IMG/VR virus record: IMGVR_UViG_3300032323_000793
Span: 1 to 64,000 of that record
Direction: 5' to 3' (one strand)
Length of the DNA: 64,000 bases
Origin: a virus
Positions 33,751 through 41,032 of this stretch are shown piece after piece (position 1 is the stretch's first letter; each line of letters opens with the position of its first letter). Position numbers and translations under genes: made by a program. The notes under the pieces are model-generated. The model worked only from the letters and a program-made list of their open reading frames with translations. It had not been told where the DNA came from and did no database searches.

Positions 33751-33960
33751 ATGTACGAAAATCGTATAGCACACTTAGAAGAAGCACATAGAGCCTTGGA
33801 CAAACAAATTGATCTTTTAATACGTGAAGGCAAATACGAAGATACCAGTATGCACAATTTGAAGAAACAAAGGTTGCTTTATAAAGACGAAATTGCTAAA
33901 CTTAAACGTCAGCAATGGGAACATGATAACGAAACTATAGATTTTGACGATGACAGATAA
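33751..33960 (+). CDS. DUF465-type small helical protein
   Basis: 69 residues. Two helices with the DUF465 pattern: IAHLEEAHRALDKQIDLLIR and HNLKKQRLLYKDEIAKLKRQ, linked by REGKYEDTSM. The family (YdcH-like) has no firm function. Acidic C-terminus (NETIDFDDDR). AAGGAG ribosome site precedes it. Confidence 0.7.
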   Translation: MYENRIAHLEEAHRALDKQIDLLIREGKYEDTSMHNLKKQRLLYKDEIAKLKRQQWEHDNETIDFDDDR

Positions 33961-33978
33961 CTTTAAAAAGAAAGCAGT

Positions 33979-34512
33979 ATGAAAAGAGATTACAAAGACG
34001 GTGTTGCTTCAGACATTACATTCTTTACTGGGGTAGAGATTGAACGCACACCTGCCTACGGAATGAAAACTCTGTTTGTTGTTGGAGTTCATGATCCATA
34101 TGTTATCATGGAACTTGCCCGTAATAACAAATGTAAACATATCTACTTTGGTGCTAATCAAAGTTTTAAGACTAAAGGCGTCAACGATACCGAAACCTGG
34201 CGTCCTTGGGAAGATATGATCTATGTGTGTCTAGATGCAGAGGACGGATTTTGGTGTACTCTAGATTTCGATGTTTGTGAAACGGAAGGATTGCTTGAGA
34301 GCGGTCTTACCGAAAAGCGTAGATTTATTCCGCAGATTAGTGTAAAATTACCTTATATTAATCAACTAGGTTATAACGCTACACTTAAGATCGACGATAA
34401 AGATTTTTCAGCAACTAATCCTGGGGTTTGGTGCCATAACCTACAGGACCTATTAGGAAGAGACCGCTTCACTGATTGGGATCAATATGGCAAAGATGAG
34501 ATTTTACAATGA
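33979..34512 (+). CDS. Conserved phage protein, possible deazaguanine-block member
   Basis: 177 residues. Contains GMKTLFVVGVHDPYVIMELA, CKHIYFGANQSFKTKG, WCTLDFDVCE and IPQISVKLPYINQLGYNATL, with the tail KIDDKDFSATNPGVWCHNLQ. It looks like a folded alpha/beta protein with no motif I can place. I recall it close to dpdA-like and folE genes in other marine T4-like phages, which would suggest a role in base modification, but this is memory only. Overlaps the next gene by 4 bases. Confidence 0.55.
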   Translation: MKRDYKDGVASDITFFTGVEIERTPAYGMKTLFVVGVHDPYVIMELARNNKCKHIYFGANQSFKTKGVNDTETWRPWEDMIYVCLDAEDGFWCTLDFDVCETEGLLESGLTEKRRFIPQISVKLPYINQLGYNATLKIDDKDFSATNPGVWCHNLQDLLGRDRFTDWDQYGKDEILQ

Positions 34513-34865
34513 GTAGCGGATACGCAGTAGCATCACCTCGTGGTTTAACTAGCATTAAACGTGCAAGACACAGAGTAGAAGAAAAGAAACCTATGAAACT
34601 AACATTAAAACAACGCCTTCGTAACTGGTTACTAGAAAGTCCAGATGAATCAGTGCCACAGGATATCTATGTTGAAGAAGATAAACTTTCTTCAGACGGT
34701 ATGCGATTACAAATCTACAAAGCCAGTGGTGGATATGTTGTAGAGACCCGCGGTTATGATCGTAAAATGGACCGTAATAACTATACCATGCATGTAATTA
34801 AAGAAGAAGAAGATCTAGGCGAAAGGCTTGGAAAGATCGTTATGATGGAGGCACTAAGAGGATGA
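34509..34865 (+). CDS. Conserved hypothetical phage protein
   Basis: 118 residues. Basic N-terminus (GLTSIKRARHRVEEKKPMKL) and a C-terminal domain with DKLSSDGMRLQIYKASGGYV and VVETRGYDRKMDRNNYTMHV, ending in a helix GERLGKIVMMEALRG. No enzyme motif. An internal ATG at residue 29 (MKLTLKQRL) could be an alternative start. Belongs to the tightly overlapping set between the dpdA-like gene and folE. Confidence 0.55.
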   Translation: MSSGYAVASPRGLTSIKRARHRVEEKKPMKLTLKQRLRNWLLESPDESVPQDIYVEEDKLSSDGMRLQIYKASGGYVVETRGYDRKMDRNNYTMHVIKEEEDLGERLGKIVMMEALRG

Positions 34866-35251
34866 TTATTCGTCAAGACACCCGTCCTAACAAAATGATT
34901 TGGGTTACCTTCCAAAAAGAAGGTATGCACAAGTATCCAGCCGCACTTACAGATCCCTCACTTGCCACAGGTGATGAATATGATGTTAGTTTCCTAGGAT
35001 ATCCGCATCGTCACATCTTCCATTTTAAAGTTTGGATTGGTGTAACTCATAATGATCGCGATATTGAGTTTATTCAGTTTAAACGTTGGTTGCTAAATCT
35101 GTATAAAGATGCTACAATTAGTTTAGACTTTAAGAGTTGTGAAATGATGTCAGACGATTTATATGACATTATTAGCAAAAAGTATCCAGGCCGTGAGGTT
35201 TGGATTGAGGTCTCCGAAGACGGAGAAAATGGTTCATTCATCAAATATTAA
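34862..35251 (+). CDS. Conserved phage protein, possibly T-fold (QueD-like)
   Basis: 129 residues. The order HRHIFHFKVWIGVTH, IEFIQFKRWLLNLY, LDFKSCEMMSDDLYDII and REVWIEVSEDGENG resembles by eye the T-fold of QueD/6-pyruvoyltetrahydropterin synthase (HxHxFxVxVxV, DFxxLK, PTxENLA, VxVxE). The zinc histidines are only partly present (HRHIFH), so it would be a degenerate or divergent member. Position between dpdA-like and folE supports a link to the deazaguanine pathway. Treat as a hypothesis. Confidence 0.5.
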   Translation: MIIRQDTRPNKMIWVTFQKEGMHKYPAALTDPSLATGDEYDVSFLGYPHRHIFHFKVWIGVTHNDRDIEFIQFKRWLLNLYKDATISLDFKSCEMMSDDLYDIISKKYPGREVWIEVSEDGENGSFIKY

Positions 35252-35262
35252 AGGAAAGTCAG

Positions 35263-35514
35263 ATGAAAAACTACAAGGACTACAGGTACTTTGAAAATCG
35301 TCCTGATGTTGTAAGAGTGTGGGATGACCTCGAGTCATATCACGATTGGTGCAGATTTGAACTCTGCGATTTCAACCCTGCTGATCTTTATCGCAAAGAT
35401 TCTGCAAATTACTCTGCTTACCTAGCAAGTAAACGTCCACGTAGACCTTACCAAGGTAAGAATCCACGTTGGGACAACAATGGAAGACGCAATGAGCAAC
35501 GTTTTTCTCGTTGA
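35263..35514 (+). CDS. Conserved hypothetical phage protein
   Basis: 83 residues. Aromatic and basic: MKNYKDYRYFENRPDVVRVW, DDLESYHDWCRFELCDFNPA, DLYRKDSANYSAYLASKRPR and a basic tail (RRPYQGKNPRWDNNGRRNEQ). The tail could bind nucleic acid. I recall the DLYRKDSxxY(S)xxLAS pattern in T4-like cyanophages. Ends inside the next gene's start. Confidence 0.55.
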   Translation: MKNYKDYRYFENRPDVVRVWDDLESYHDWCRFELCDFNPADLYRKDSANYSAYLASKRPRRPYQGKNPRWDNNGRRNEQRFSR

Positions 35515-36601
35515 TCTCGAAGCAGTAGAAACAAGATATACGGGTCAGTGGAAAACCCACTTACCCGATCTTTTGCGGAGACATGGGCATGACGTTCAAG
35601 TTATCAGTGGTCCTGAAGATATTCCTTCTGCCACTACTCCTGGCGCCTTTCTTAATTTCGGCGGCACTAATATCTATAAGTCTAGTCAAGTTGAACAGAT
35701 CAGTCGGTTATTTTGCTCCGGATCAGTTAAGCCTAATGATCAGTTCATCTTTACTGATGCTTGGCACCCTGGTATCATAAATCTAAAGTACATGAGCGAA
35801 CTTCTTGGCATCCCTGTCAAGATTCACGCATTATGGCATGCCGGTAGTTATGATCCTCAAGACTTTTTAGGTCGTCTTATTGGTAATGCACCTTGGGTTA
35901 GACATGCCGAGAAATCTTTCTTTGCTGCAATTGATCATAACTATTTTGCCACAGACTTTCATATTGAAATGTTCGATGCTAATCTTCTTAACGACGGTAT
36001 GATAGAAAATCCGTGGCGTCATGAAGATATGCAAGAATATATGCAAGAAGGTAAAATTATAAGATCAGGATGGCCTATGGAGTATATGGCAGATACTTTG
36101 CTAATGTATAAGAATATGCCTAAACGTAATCTTATCCTTTTTCCGCATCGTATTGCTCCGGAAAAACAAGTTGAGATTTTTAGAGATCTAAAAGAACAAC
36201 TGCCTCAATATGAATTTGTTGTTTGTCAAGATCAACAACTAACAAAGAACGAATATCATAATATGTTAGGTGAGGCTAAACTAGTGTTTAGTGCTAATCT
36301 ACAAGAAACATTAGGTATCAGTTGGTATGAAGGTGCTTTAGTTGATGCTATTCCGATGGTGCCAGATCGTTTAAGTTACAGAGAAATGGCATTAGACTGT
36401 TTTAAGTATCCTTCCGAGTGGACAGAATCATTTGACAGTTACAAAACGCACAGAGATTTAGTAGTCAGTAAAATAATTGACTACATGGAAAATTACGAAA
36501 AATATTTTGTAAACCTAAATAAACAGGTAGATATCTTAAAACTAGATTTCTTTAGTTGTGATAATCTATTAGAAAAATTAAAATGTCATCCACGACACTA
36601 A
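35480..36601 (+). CDS. GT-B-type glycosyltransferase
   Basis: 373 residues; ATG at 35480 or the second ATG at 35492 (MSNVFLVDLEAVETRYTGQW) may be the start. Two-domain layout: an N-terminal half with FLNFGGTNIYKSSQ and the WHPGIINLKYMSEL segment, and a C-terminal half starting RNLILFPHRIAPEKQVEIFR, with LVFSANLQETLGISWYEGAL, the usual donor-binding E-x7-E-like region of GT-B enzymes. Donor and acceptor unknown. It sits directly before folE, so it might act on the modified base or on host surface sugars; neither is shown. Confidence 0.7.
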   Translation: MEDAMSNVFLVDLEAVETRYTGQWKTHLPDLLRRHGHDVQVISGPEDIPSATTPGAFLNFGGTNIYKSSQVEQISRLFCSGSVKPNDQFIFTDAWHPGIINLKYMSELLGIPVKIHALWHAGSYDPQDFLGRLIGNAPWVRHAEKSFFAAIDHNYFATDFHIEMFDANLLNDGMIENPWRHEDMQEYMQEGKIIRSGWPMEYMADTLLMYKNMPKRNLILFPHRIAPEKQVEIFRDLKEQLPQYEFVVCQDQQLTKNEYHNMLGEAKLVFSANLQETLGISWYEGALVDAIPMVPDRLSYREMALDCFKYPSEWTESFDSYKTHRDLVVSKIIDYMENYEKYFVNLNKQVDILKLDFFSCDNLLEKLKCHPRH

Positions 36602-36616
36602 CTCGGAGAATTAGAA

Positions 36617-37363
36617 TTGACAAATAAAAAAGAAACAGGCCTGGACGCAATGGCAGGCGACGGTGGCTATCAAGAAGCATACCTAGGCGATCACATTCGC
36701 TTTAAAATGAAACGTGAAGGCAAGCGTTTCTGGGCAGGCGACAACATCAGTGATTATCTGTACGAAGGTGATAAAGAACGCCTAATCGACGAAGCAACAG
36801 AAGCGTTTGAACTAGTGCTTGATCGATTGCTAATTGATCGTGAAAACGATCCTAATAGCCAAGGAACTGCTCGTCGTTTGGCTAAAATGTATTTTAACGA
36901 AATAATGGCAGGTAGATATGAACAAGCACCAGATTGCACAGCATTCCCTAATGACAGCGAGGATCGTTACGAAGGTATGTTGGTTGTTCGTAGTGAGTTG
37001 CGCTCTATGTGTAGTCATCATCATCAACCCGTTAGTGGCGTTGCTTACATTGGTATTATTGCGGCTTCCAAACTCATTGGCCTCTCTAAGTACACACGTA
37101 TCGCACAGTGGTGCGCAAGACGTGGTACTCTCCAGGAGGAACTTGCTAATGATATTGCTCGCGAGATCGCCAAGGCCACCGGAGCAGAAGACGTAGGTGT
37201 GTATATTCAGGCAGTACATGGATGCTGTGAGAATAGAGGCATTATGGCACATAGTTCATTAACACAGACTACTGTACTTAAAGGTGCTTTCAAGGACGAT
37301 CAGAGTACTAAGAAAGAATTCTTTGATAACATTAAATTGCAACAAGACTTTGCTCCACGATAA
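36617..37363 (+). CDS. folE: GTP cyclohydrolase I (FolE)
   Basis: 248 residues from TTG at 36617 (GGAGA 7 bases upstream); ATG at 36650 is an alternative. The zinc site is visible: C132 and H134/H135 in RSMCSHHHQP and C203 in VHGCCENRG. The IGLSKYTRIAQWCARRGTLQ stretch with QEELA is the family signature. Makes dihydroneopterin triphosphate from GTP, the first step of both folate and 7-deazaguanine synthesis. With the dpdA-like and queE-like genes it fits DNA deazaguanine modification. N-terminal about 110 residues are helical as usual. Confidence 0.9.
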   Translation: MTNKKETGLDAMAGDGGYQEAYLGDHIRFKMKREGKRFWAGDNISDYLYEGDKERLIDEATEAFELVLDRLLIDRENDPNSQGTARRLAKMYFNEIMAGRYEQAPDCTAFPNDSEDRYEGMLVVRSELRSMCSHHHQPVSGVAYIGIIAASKLIGLSKYTRIAQWCARRGTLQEELANDIAREIAKATGAEDVGVYIQAVHGCCENRGIMAHSSLTQTTVLKGAFKDDQSTKKEFFDNIKLQQDFAPR

Positions 37364-37371
37364 GGAATTCT

Positions 37372-37875
37372 ATGAGTCAAGTATATGTAATTAAACCTCT
37401 GCATAAAAAAAGCATTGTCTATCATGTAGAAATGTATCGTAATAATCCAGACGGTAGCGTTGGCTGGTTTAATATTGACGAAACATATCGTTGGGGGCAA
37501 GGTTTTGTTGAAGGTGATCTAGACTGCAACCTTCCCTGGGAAGGCGACCCTGTTGCCTATGCTCGAGCAGATTGCGGTTGGGGTTGCGAGTTTGATGACA
37601 GTATTAATATTGAAATTGAATTCAGTGACGACATCAGCAAAGAAGAACAAGAAGAAATCCGACAAGCCTACTACGAAGGTGGTGCGGCATGGCTGTTTGA
37701 TGGCGAGCACAGTTGGTGTGAAGAAGACACTGCGGTACATATTGTTGCACCCTATCAAATAGATCTGTGCAACGATGATGGTACGGTCATTGAAGAAAAC
37801 ATTAAACTTAAACCACGGCCCGATCCAAGAACAAGTTGGCCTTGGAGTGTGGATAACCCTAAACCTGAGGAATAA
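37372..37875 (+). CDS. Acidic conserved hypothetical protein
   Basis: 167 residues, strongly acidic. Contains EGDLDCNLPWEGDPVAYARA and CGWGCEFDDSINIEIEFSDD, then EEQEEIRQAYYEGGAAWLFD, GEHSWCEEDTAVHI. Several cysteines and Trp residues suggest a compact fold, maybe metal binding, but no motif is certain. The acidic surface could mimic DNA; this is speculation. AAGGAATTCT precedes the ATG. Confidence 0.5.
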   Translation: MSQVYVIKPLHKKSIVYHVEMYRNNPDGSVGWFNIDETYRWGQGFVEGDLDCNLPWEGDPVAYARADCGWGCEFDDSINIEIEFSDDISKEEQEEIRQAYYEGGAAWLFDGEHSWCEEDTAVHIVAPYQIDLCNDDGTVIEENIKLKPRPDPRTSWPWSVDNPKPEE

Positions 37876-37876
37876 T

Positions 37877-38080
37877 ATGAGAACAGAAATTATTAGCGTA
37901 CTAAAACAACATTTTGAAGCACACATTCTTAAACACAAAATGAATGTGGACATTATGTTAAACAATCCAATGGCTATTCATGAGCATACAGATCTAATGG
38001 ATGCTATTGAAAAGGAAGTAGCATTGATAGCAGAATATCAAGACAAGTTAGAAATAATGAACGTTTATTTTGGAGAATAA
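37877..38080 (+). CDS. Small helical conserved protein
   Basis: 67 residues from ATG at 37877, one base after the upstream stop; the frame extends back to 37775 only as overlap with the previous gene. Helical: IISVLKQHFEAHILKHKMNV, then IHEHTDLMDAIEKEVALIAE. Similar short proteins occur, as I recall, in T4-like phages, without function. Three histidines have no clear site. Confidence 0.5.
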   Translation: MRTEIISVLKQHFEAHILKHKMNVDIMLNNPMAIHEHTDLMDAIEKEVALIAEYQDKLEIMNVYFGE

Positions 38081-38082
38081 TC

Positions 38083-38283
38083 ATGCAAGTAAGAGCAGAC
38101 CAAATTACAGAAGGCGGATCACCATGTGGTTGTGGTCGTAGTCCTACAGGCAAATGTATCGGCTGGCACGGACTAGAAGAGGGCGAATACCGTGAAAGAT
38201 TAGCAGAGTGGGAATTGGAAGATTATAAACGTAGGGCACAAGAACTGTGGAATGACTCTTGCACTAGTCAGAGGTCATCATGA
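38083..38283 (+). CDS. CDGSH-like cysteine protein
   Basis: 66 residues. PCGCGRSPTGKCIGWHGL has three cysteines and a histidine in the pattern C-x-C-x7-C-x3-H, close to the CDGSH iron-sulfur motif (C-x-C-x8-C-x3-H) but one residue shorter in the middle. The rest is a charged helix (EEGEYRERLAEWELEDYKRR). It probably binds a 2Fe-2S cluster or zinc. Overlaps the next gene by 4 bases. Role unknown. Confidence 0.6.
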   Translation: MQVRADQITEGGSPCGCGRSPTGKCIGWHGLEEGEYRERLAEWELEDYKRRAQELWNDSCTSQRSS

Positions 38284-38498
38284 GTACAGCAAAAGAAATA
38301 GCAGATAATTTAATTAACCGTGCAAAAAATCTACAAGAATTTGTTGTAGAAAGAGATTGGTCTCTTATTCCAGCAGGTGTTGTAAGATATGATATACAAC
38401 ATACAGTGGGTGAACCTGCTAGAATCTTTGTTCATGCTATGACAAAAGAAGAAGCAGAACGTCAAGTTGACGACTGGTTTAGTGAAGGTGTAGAATAA
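38280..38498 (+). CDS. Hypothetical protein
   Basis: 72 residues, not recognised. Contains AKEIADNLINRAKNLQEFVV (helix), a beta segment VVRYDIQHTVGEPARIFVHA and MTKEEAERQVDDWFSEGVE. No motif. It is followed by a one-base overlap with a 23-residue membrane micro-ORF. Confidence 0.5.
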   Translation: MSTAKEIADNLINRAKNLQEFVVERDWSLIPAGVVRYDIQHTVGEPARIFVHAMTKEEAERQVDDWFSEGVE

Positions 38499-38569
38499 TG
38501 TTATTTGCTCTAGGAATGATTGTAGGTATTATTATTGGAATCATTGCTTGGATTCTCATTAGGAGATAA
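38498..38569 (+). CDS. 23-residue single-span membrane micro-ORF
   Basis: ATG overlaps the upstream TAA (TAATG) and the stop lies 2 bases before the next ATG; its last codons (AGGAGATAACG) also carry the ribosome site of the next gene. The peptide is almost all hydrophobic (FALGMIVGIIIGIIAWILI) with a two-arginine end, a classic single membrane helix. It may be a real membrane peptide. Too short to assign. Confidence 0.5.
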   Translation: MLFALGMIVGIIIGIIAWILIRR

Positions 38570-38571
38570 CG

Positions 38572-39042
38572 ATGTTGTTAAAACTACTTGAAAAACTAGA
38601 TCGCAAACGTATCATTTTTGATCGTGTGCATAACGAACCGTACCTTGAACGGTATTATCTCTTTTTAAAAGAACGTGAACGTTTTCCCTTTAACATATTT
38701 TTACACAAGTTCTTAAAAGGTGATCCAGACGATGTTCATGATCATCCATGGCCCTATGCAACATTAATTTTGAAAGGTGGATACTATGAATGGATTCCGC
38801 AATTTGACGAACAAGGCAATAAATCATGTGAAGTACGTAAATGGAGAGGACCCGGCCATTTTCGTATATGTAGCCCTAACTCTTATCATCGTATTGAGCT
38901 TAAGCCTGGCGTAACCGCTTGGACATTGTTTATGCCCGGACCTCACAAACGTGAATGGGGATTTTTAGTTAATAATAAATGGGTTCAACACGAACAATAT
39001 TTAAAGGAGAGGTATGAACAAGCACATAATCAAACAGTCTGA
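38572..39042 (+). CDS. Cupin-like protein
   Basis: 156 residues. Double-stranded beta-helix pattern: FNIFLHKFLKGDPDDVHDHP with DVHDHPWPYATLILKGGYYE (candidate metal histidines), GHFRICSPNSYHRIELKPGV and TAWTLFMPGPHKREWGF. Cupins include metal enzymes and sugar-binding proteins; substrate unknown. Overlaps the phosphoribosyltransferase gene by 29 bases. Confidence 0.6.
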   Translation: MLLKLLEKLDRKRIIFDRVHNEPYLERYYLFLKERERFPFNIFLHKFLKGDPDDVHDHPWPYATLILKGGYYEWIPQFDEQGNKSCEVRKWRGPGHFRICSPNSYHRIELKPGVTAWTLFMPGPHKREWGFLVNNKWVQHEQYLKERYEQAHNQTV

Positions 39043-39598
39043 ACTAAAAGGATTAGTTTCTAAATTATGTAGAGATATTATAATTAGTGGATGGCGACCT
39101 GATTATATAGTAGGCATCACTAGAGGAGGCCTTATTCCCGCCGTAATGATTAGTCAATATCTAAATGTACCTATGCATACCTTGAACGTTAGTTTAAGAG
39201 ACGGCAATAGCGGAGAATCAAATCTTTGGATGGCCGAAGATGCTCTTGGTCCTAATTCTAGAGAAAGATTTGTAGAAAATCCTATAGATGTTGCGGGTGT
39301 ATTAGAAGCAGCCAGTGATCTTTTAGAAAACGGAACATATAAAGAAATTCTGTTAGTCGATGATATCAACGACACAGGTGCAACATTTAACTGGATAATG
39401 AATGATTGGCCAAGTGGATGTTTTCCAGATGACCCAGCATGGGAAGAAGTATGGAATAACAATGTAAAATTTGCAGTGCTAGTTGATAACCTTTCCAGCA
39501 AATGTAATGTTAAAATGGATTATTCCGGTATGGAAATTAACAAAGCGGAAAATGATGTTTGGATTGATTTTCCGTGGGAAGACTGGTGGACTAAATGA
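39014..39598 (+). CDS. Phosphoribosyltransferase-like protein
   Basis: 194 residues. PRPP-binding loop ILLVDDINDTGATF near 114-127 and the N-terminal YIVGITRGGLIPAVMISQYL, typical of type I phosphoribosyltransferases. It would use PRPP for base salvage or nucleotide modification; the base is unknown. An inserted segment (WPSGCFPDDPAWEEV) follows the PRPP loop. Overlaps the next gene by 4 bases. Confidence 0.75.
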   Translation: MNKHIIKQSELKGLVSKLCRDIIISGWRPDYIVGITRGGLIPAVMISQYLNVPMHTLNVSLRDGNSGESNLWMAEDALGPNSRERFVENPIDVAGVLEAASDLLENGTYKEILLVDDINDTGATFNWIMNDWPSGCFPDDPAWEEVWNNNVKFAVLVDNLSSKCNVKMDYSGMEINKAENDVWIDFPWEDWWTK

Positions 39599-39822
39599 TT
39601 GATTCAAAAATAAAAGTACATTGTACTGATGCTGGCAAAGACTTTGATATGCATGTTTTAGGATATAAACCTAAGACATTTTTAGAAGTTGCATTTCAAA
39701 CTATTAAAATTCGTTTAGCCTATATGGAAAGAACTCGTGCATTTGTGGGTTCATTAGGGGGAAGAGAATTTGTTTTTCGTGAAGAAAATCTTCCCAAAGA
39801 AACTGTGGAGTATAAAAGATGA
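39595..39822 (+). CDS. Conserved hypothetical protein
   Basis: 75 residues. Contains IKVHCTDAGKDFDMHVLGYK and KTFLEVAFQTIKIRLAYMER, with a C-terminal SLGGREFVFREENLPKET. No enzyme motif. It bridges the phosphoribosyltransferase and HIT genes with 4-base overlaps on both sides, so it is probably translated with them. Confidence 0.5.
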   Translation: MIDSKIKVHCTDAGKDFDMHVLGYKPKTFLEVAFQTIKIRLAYMERTRAFVGSLGGREFVFREENLPKETVEYKR

Positions 39823-40214
39823 TTACAGATATACATAAAGTATTTCCCTCAGAACCTAGTAGTATTGATGATTCTAAGGCACCGTGGACAGAATTGATAG
39901 AAGAAGATTATCATGTTAAAGTATTTCGTGATATATACCCTGTTACTGAAGGTCATCTTTTGTTTGTGCCTAAATACAATACTGTTTCTGTCCTAATGGA
40001 CTGTTTTGAAGATGCTGTCAAAGATGGCATTAACAGAGTTCACTCAGGAGAATGGGACGGATTTAATATTGGTTTAAATTACGGGTCGGCTGCTGGTCAA
40101 ACTGTTCCTTGGCCTCATGTTCATTTGATTCCAAGACGTAAGGGAGATATGGAAGACCCAACCGGCGGAGTGCGTCATGTTATTCCCGAGAAGGGAAATT
40201 ATAGGAAGTGGTAA
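39819..40214 (+). CDS. HIT-family hydrolase
   Basis: 131 residues. HIT motif is PWPHVHLIPRRKGD: the usual first histidine of HxHxH is tryptophan, but the next two, including the likely nucleophile, remain. The segment GGVRHVIPEKGNYRKW after it matches a common HIT subgroup. Likely a nucleotide hydrolase or transferase. N-terminal half has the family's beta-rich start (KVFRDIYPVTEGHLLFVPKY). Overlaps neighbours by 4 bases upstream and 1 base downstream. Confidence 0.75.
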   Translation: MITDIHKVFPSEPSSIDDSKAPWTELIEEDYHVKVFRDIYPVTEGHLLFVPKYNTVSVLMDCFEDAVKDGINRVHSGEWDGFNIGLNYGSAAGQTVPWPHVHLIPRRKGDMEDPTGGVRHVIPEKGNYRKW

Positions 40215-41032
40215 TGTCAAGAGCATTGTTTATAGGTGATAGTCATACTTGTGGATATTGGAGTCATCCGACCAATCAAGGTCCTGGATCATATACCTAT
40301 TGGAATGATAACAATTACGCAGAAATTTATGCGGAAGAAAATAACAAACCGGTAGCCATTTATGCAATGGCAGGTGTCAACAATCGTGTTTATACAGACT
40401 GGATGAAATCTATGTTTGACACTTACAATGACATCGATGAGGTTTTTCTTTGCATGGCTCCGTTCAATAGATTTACTATAGGATTCGATGGCAAACTAGA
40501 TGATAATGTAATTGCTGTAGATCATTTTACTACTAAAATGCCTTCGTCGAATGGCTTTATAGATAGGTACTGTGATTTGACCATCAATGAAGAAAACTTA
40601 CAACTGTTTAATAAAGCACTCAGTGACGATTATAATACTTTTCCAGGATTAGATTTAGACCCAGACAACGGTCTTAAAAGCCCAAACATTAGAGAACATA
40701 CTTTTATGCAGATAAAATTATTCTTTGAAATGAATAGTTTTATTGAGAAACGAGATTTCCTTTTAAATGTATTTGCTTGGGACAGACTTTGTCAAGAACA
40801 TGGTGCAAAGTTATATCTTTTTAATGTTACTGATAGATTGCGATATCCTCAAACATTTGAATATTACGGAAAATTAAAATCAACTGTACTAACTCGTAAA
40901 GCAGTTGAAAGTTTTATGAGAGAAAAACATGTTGATCATTCTAAATATTTCCTAGAAGATCAAGAACATTATAATAGAGAATATCATTCTTTAATAGCCA
41001 CTAAATATCTACCCTGGTTAAAAACATTATGA
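40214..41032 (+). CDS. SGNH/GDSL-type hydrolase-like protein
   Basis: 272 residues from ATG at 40214 (TAATG overlap with the HIT stop); a GTG 6 bases upstream also exists. Block I is FIGDSHTCGYW with the nucleophile Ser; a second block-like AMAGVNNRVYTDWMKS and a C-terminal EHYNREYHSLIATKYLPWL with the likely catalytic His. Likely an esterase on sugars or lipids, perhaps deacetylating host glycans, but the substrate is open. A second SGNH-like gene follows directly. Confidence 0.6.
   Translation: MSRALFIGDSHTCGYWSHPTNQGPGSYTYWNDNNYAEIYAEENNKPVAIYAMAGVNNRVYTDWMKSMFDTYNDIDEVFLCMAPFNRFTIGFDGKLDDNVIAVDHFTTKMPSSNGFIDRYCDLTINEENLQLFNKALSDDYNTFPGLDLDPDNGLKSPNIREHTFMQIKLFFEMNSFIEKRDFLLNVFAWDRLCQEHGAKLYLFNVTDRLRYPQTFEYYGKLKSTVLTRKAVESFMREKHVDHSKYFLEDQEHYNREYHSLIATKYLPWLKTL

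Noticed and set aside
34862-35251. Firm call as QueD
   Set aside because: The resemblance is by eye and the zinc site is incomplete, so it is kept only as a hypothesis.
36830-37252. 140-residue minus-strand frame opposite folE
   Set aside because: The sense strand has clear FolE motifs; the antisense frame has no recognisable domain.
37519-37965. 148-residue minus-strand frame opposite the acidic protein at 37372
   Set aside because: It spans two plus-strand genes and their junction, has no ribosome site and no motif.
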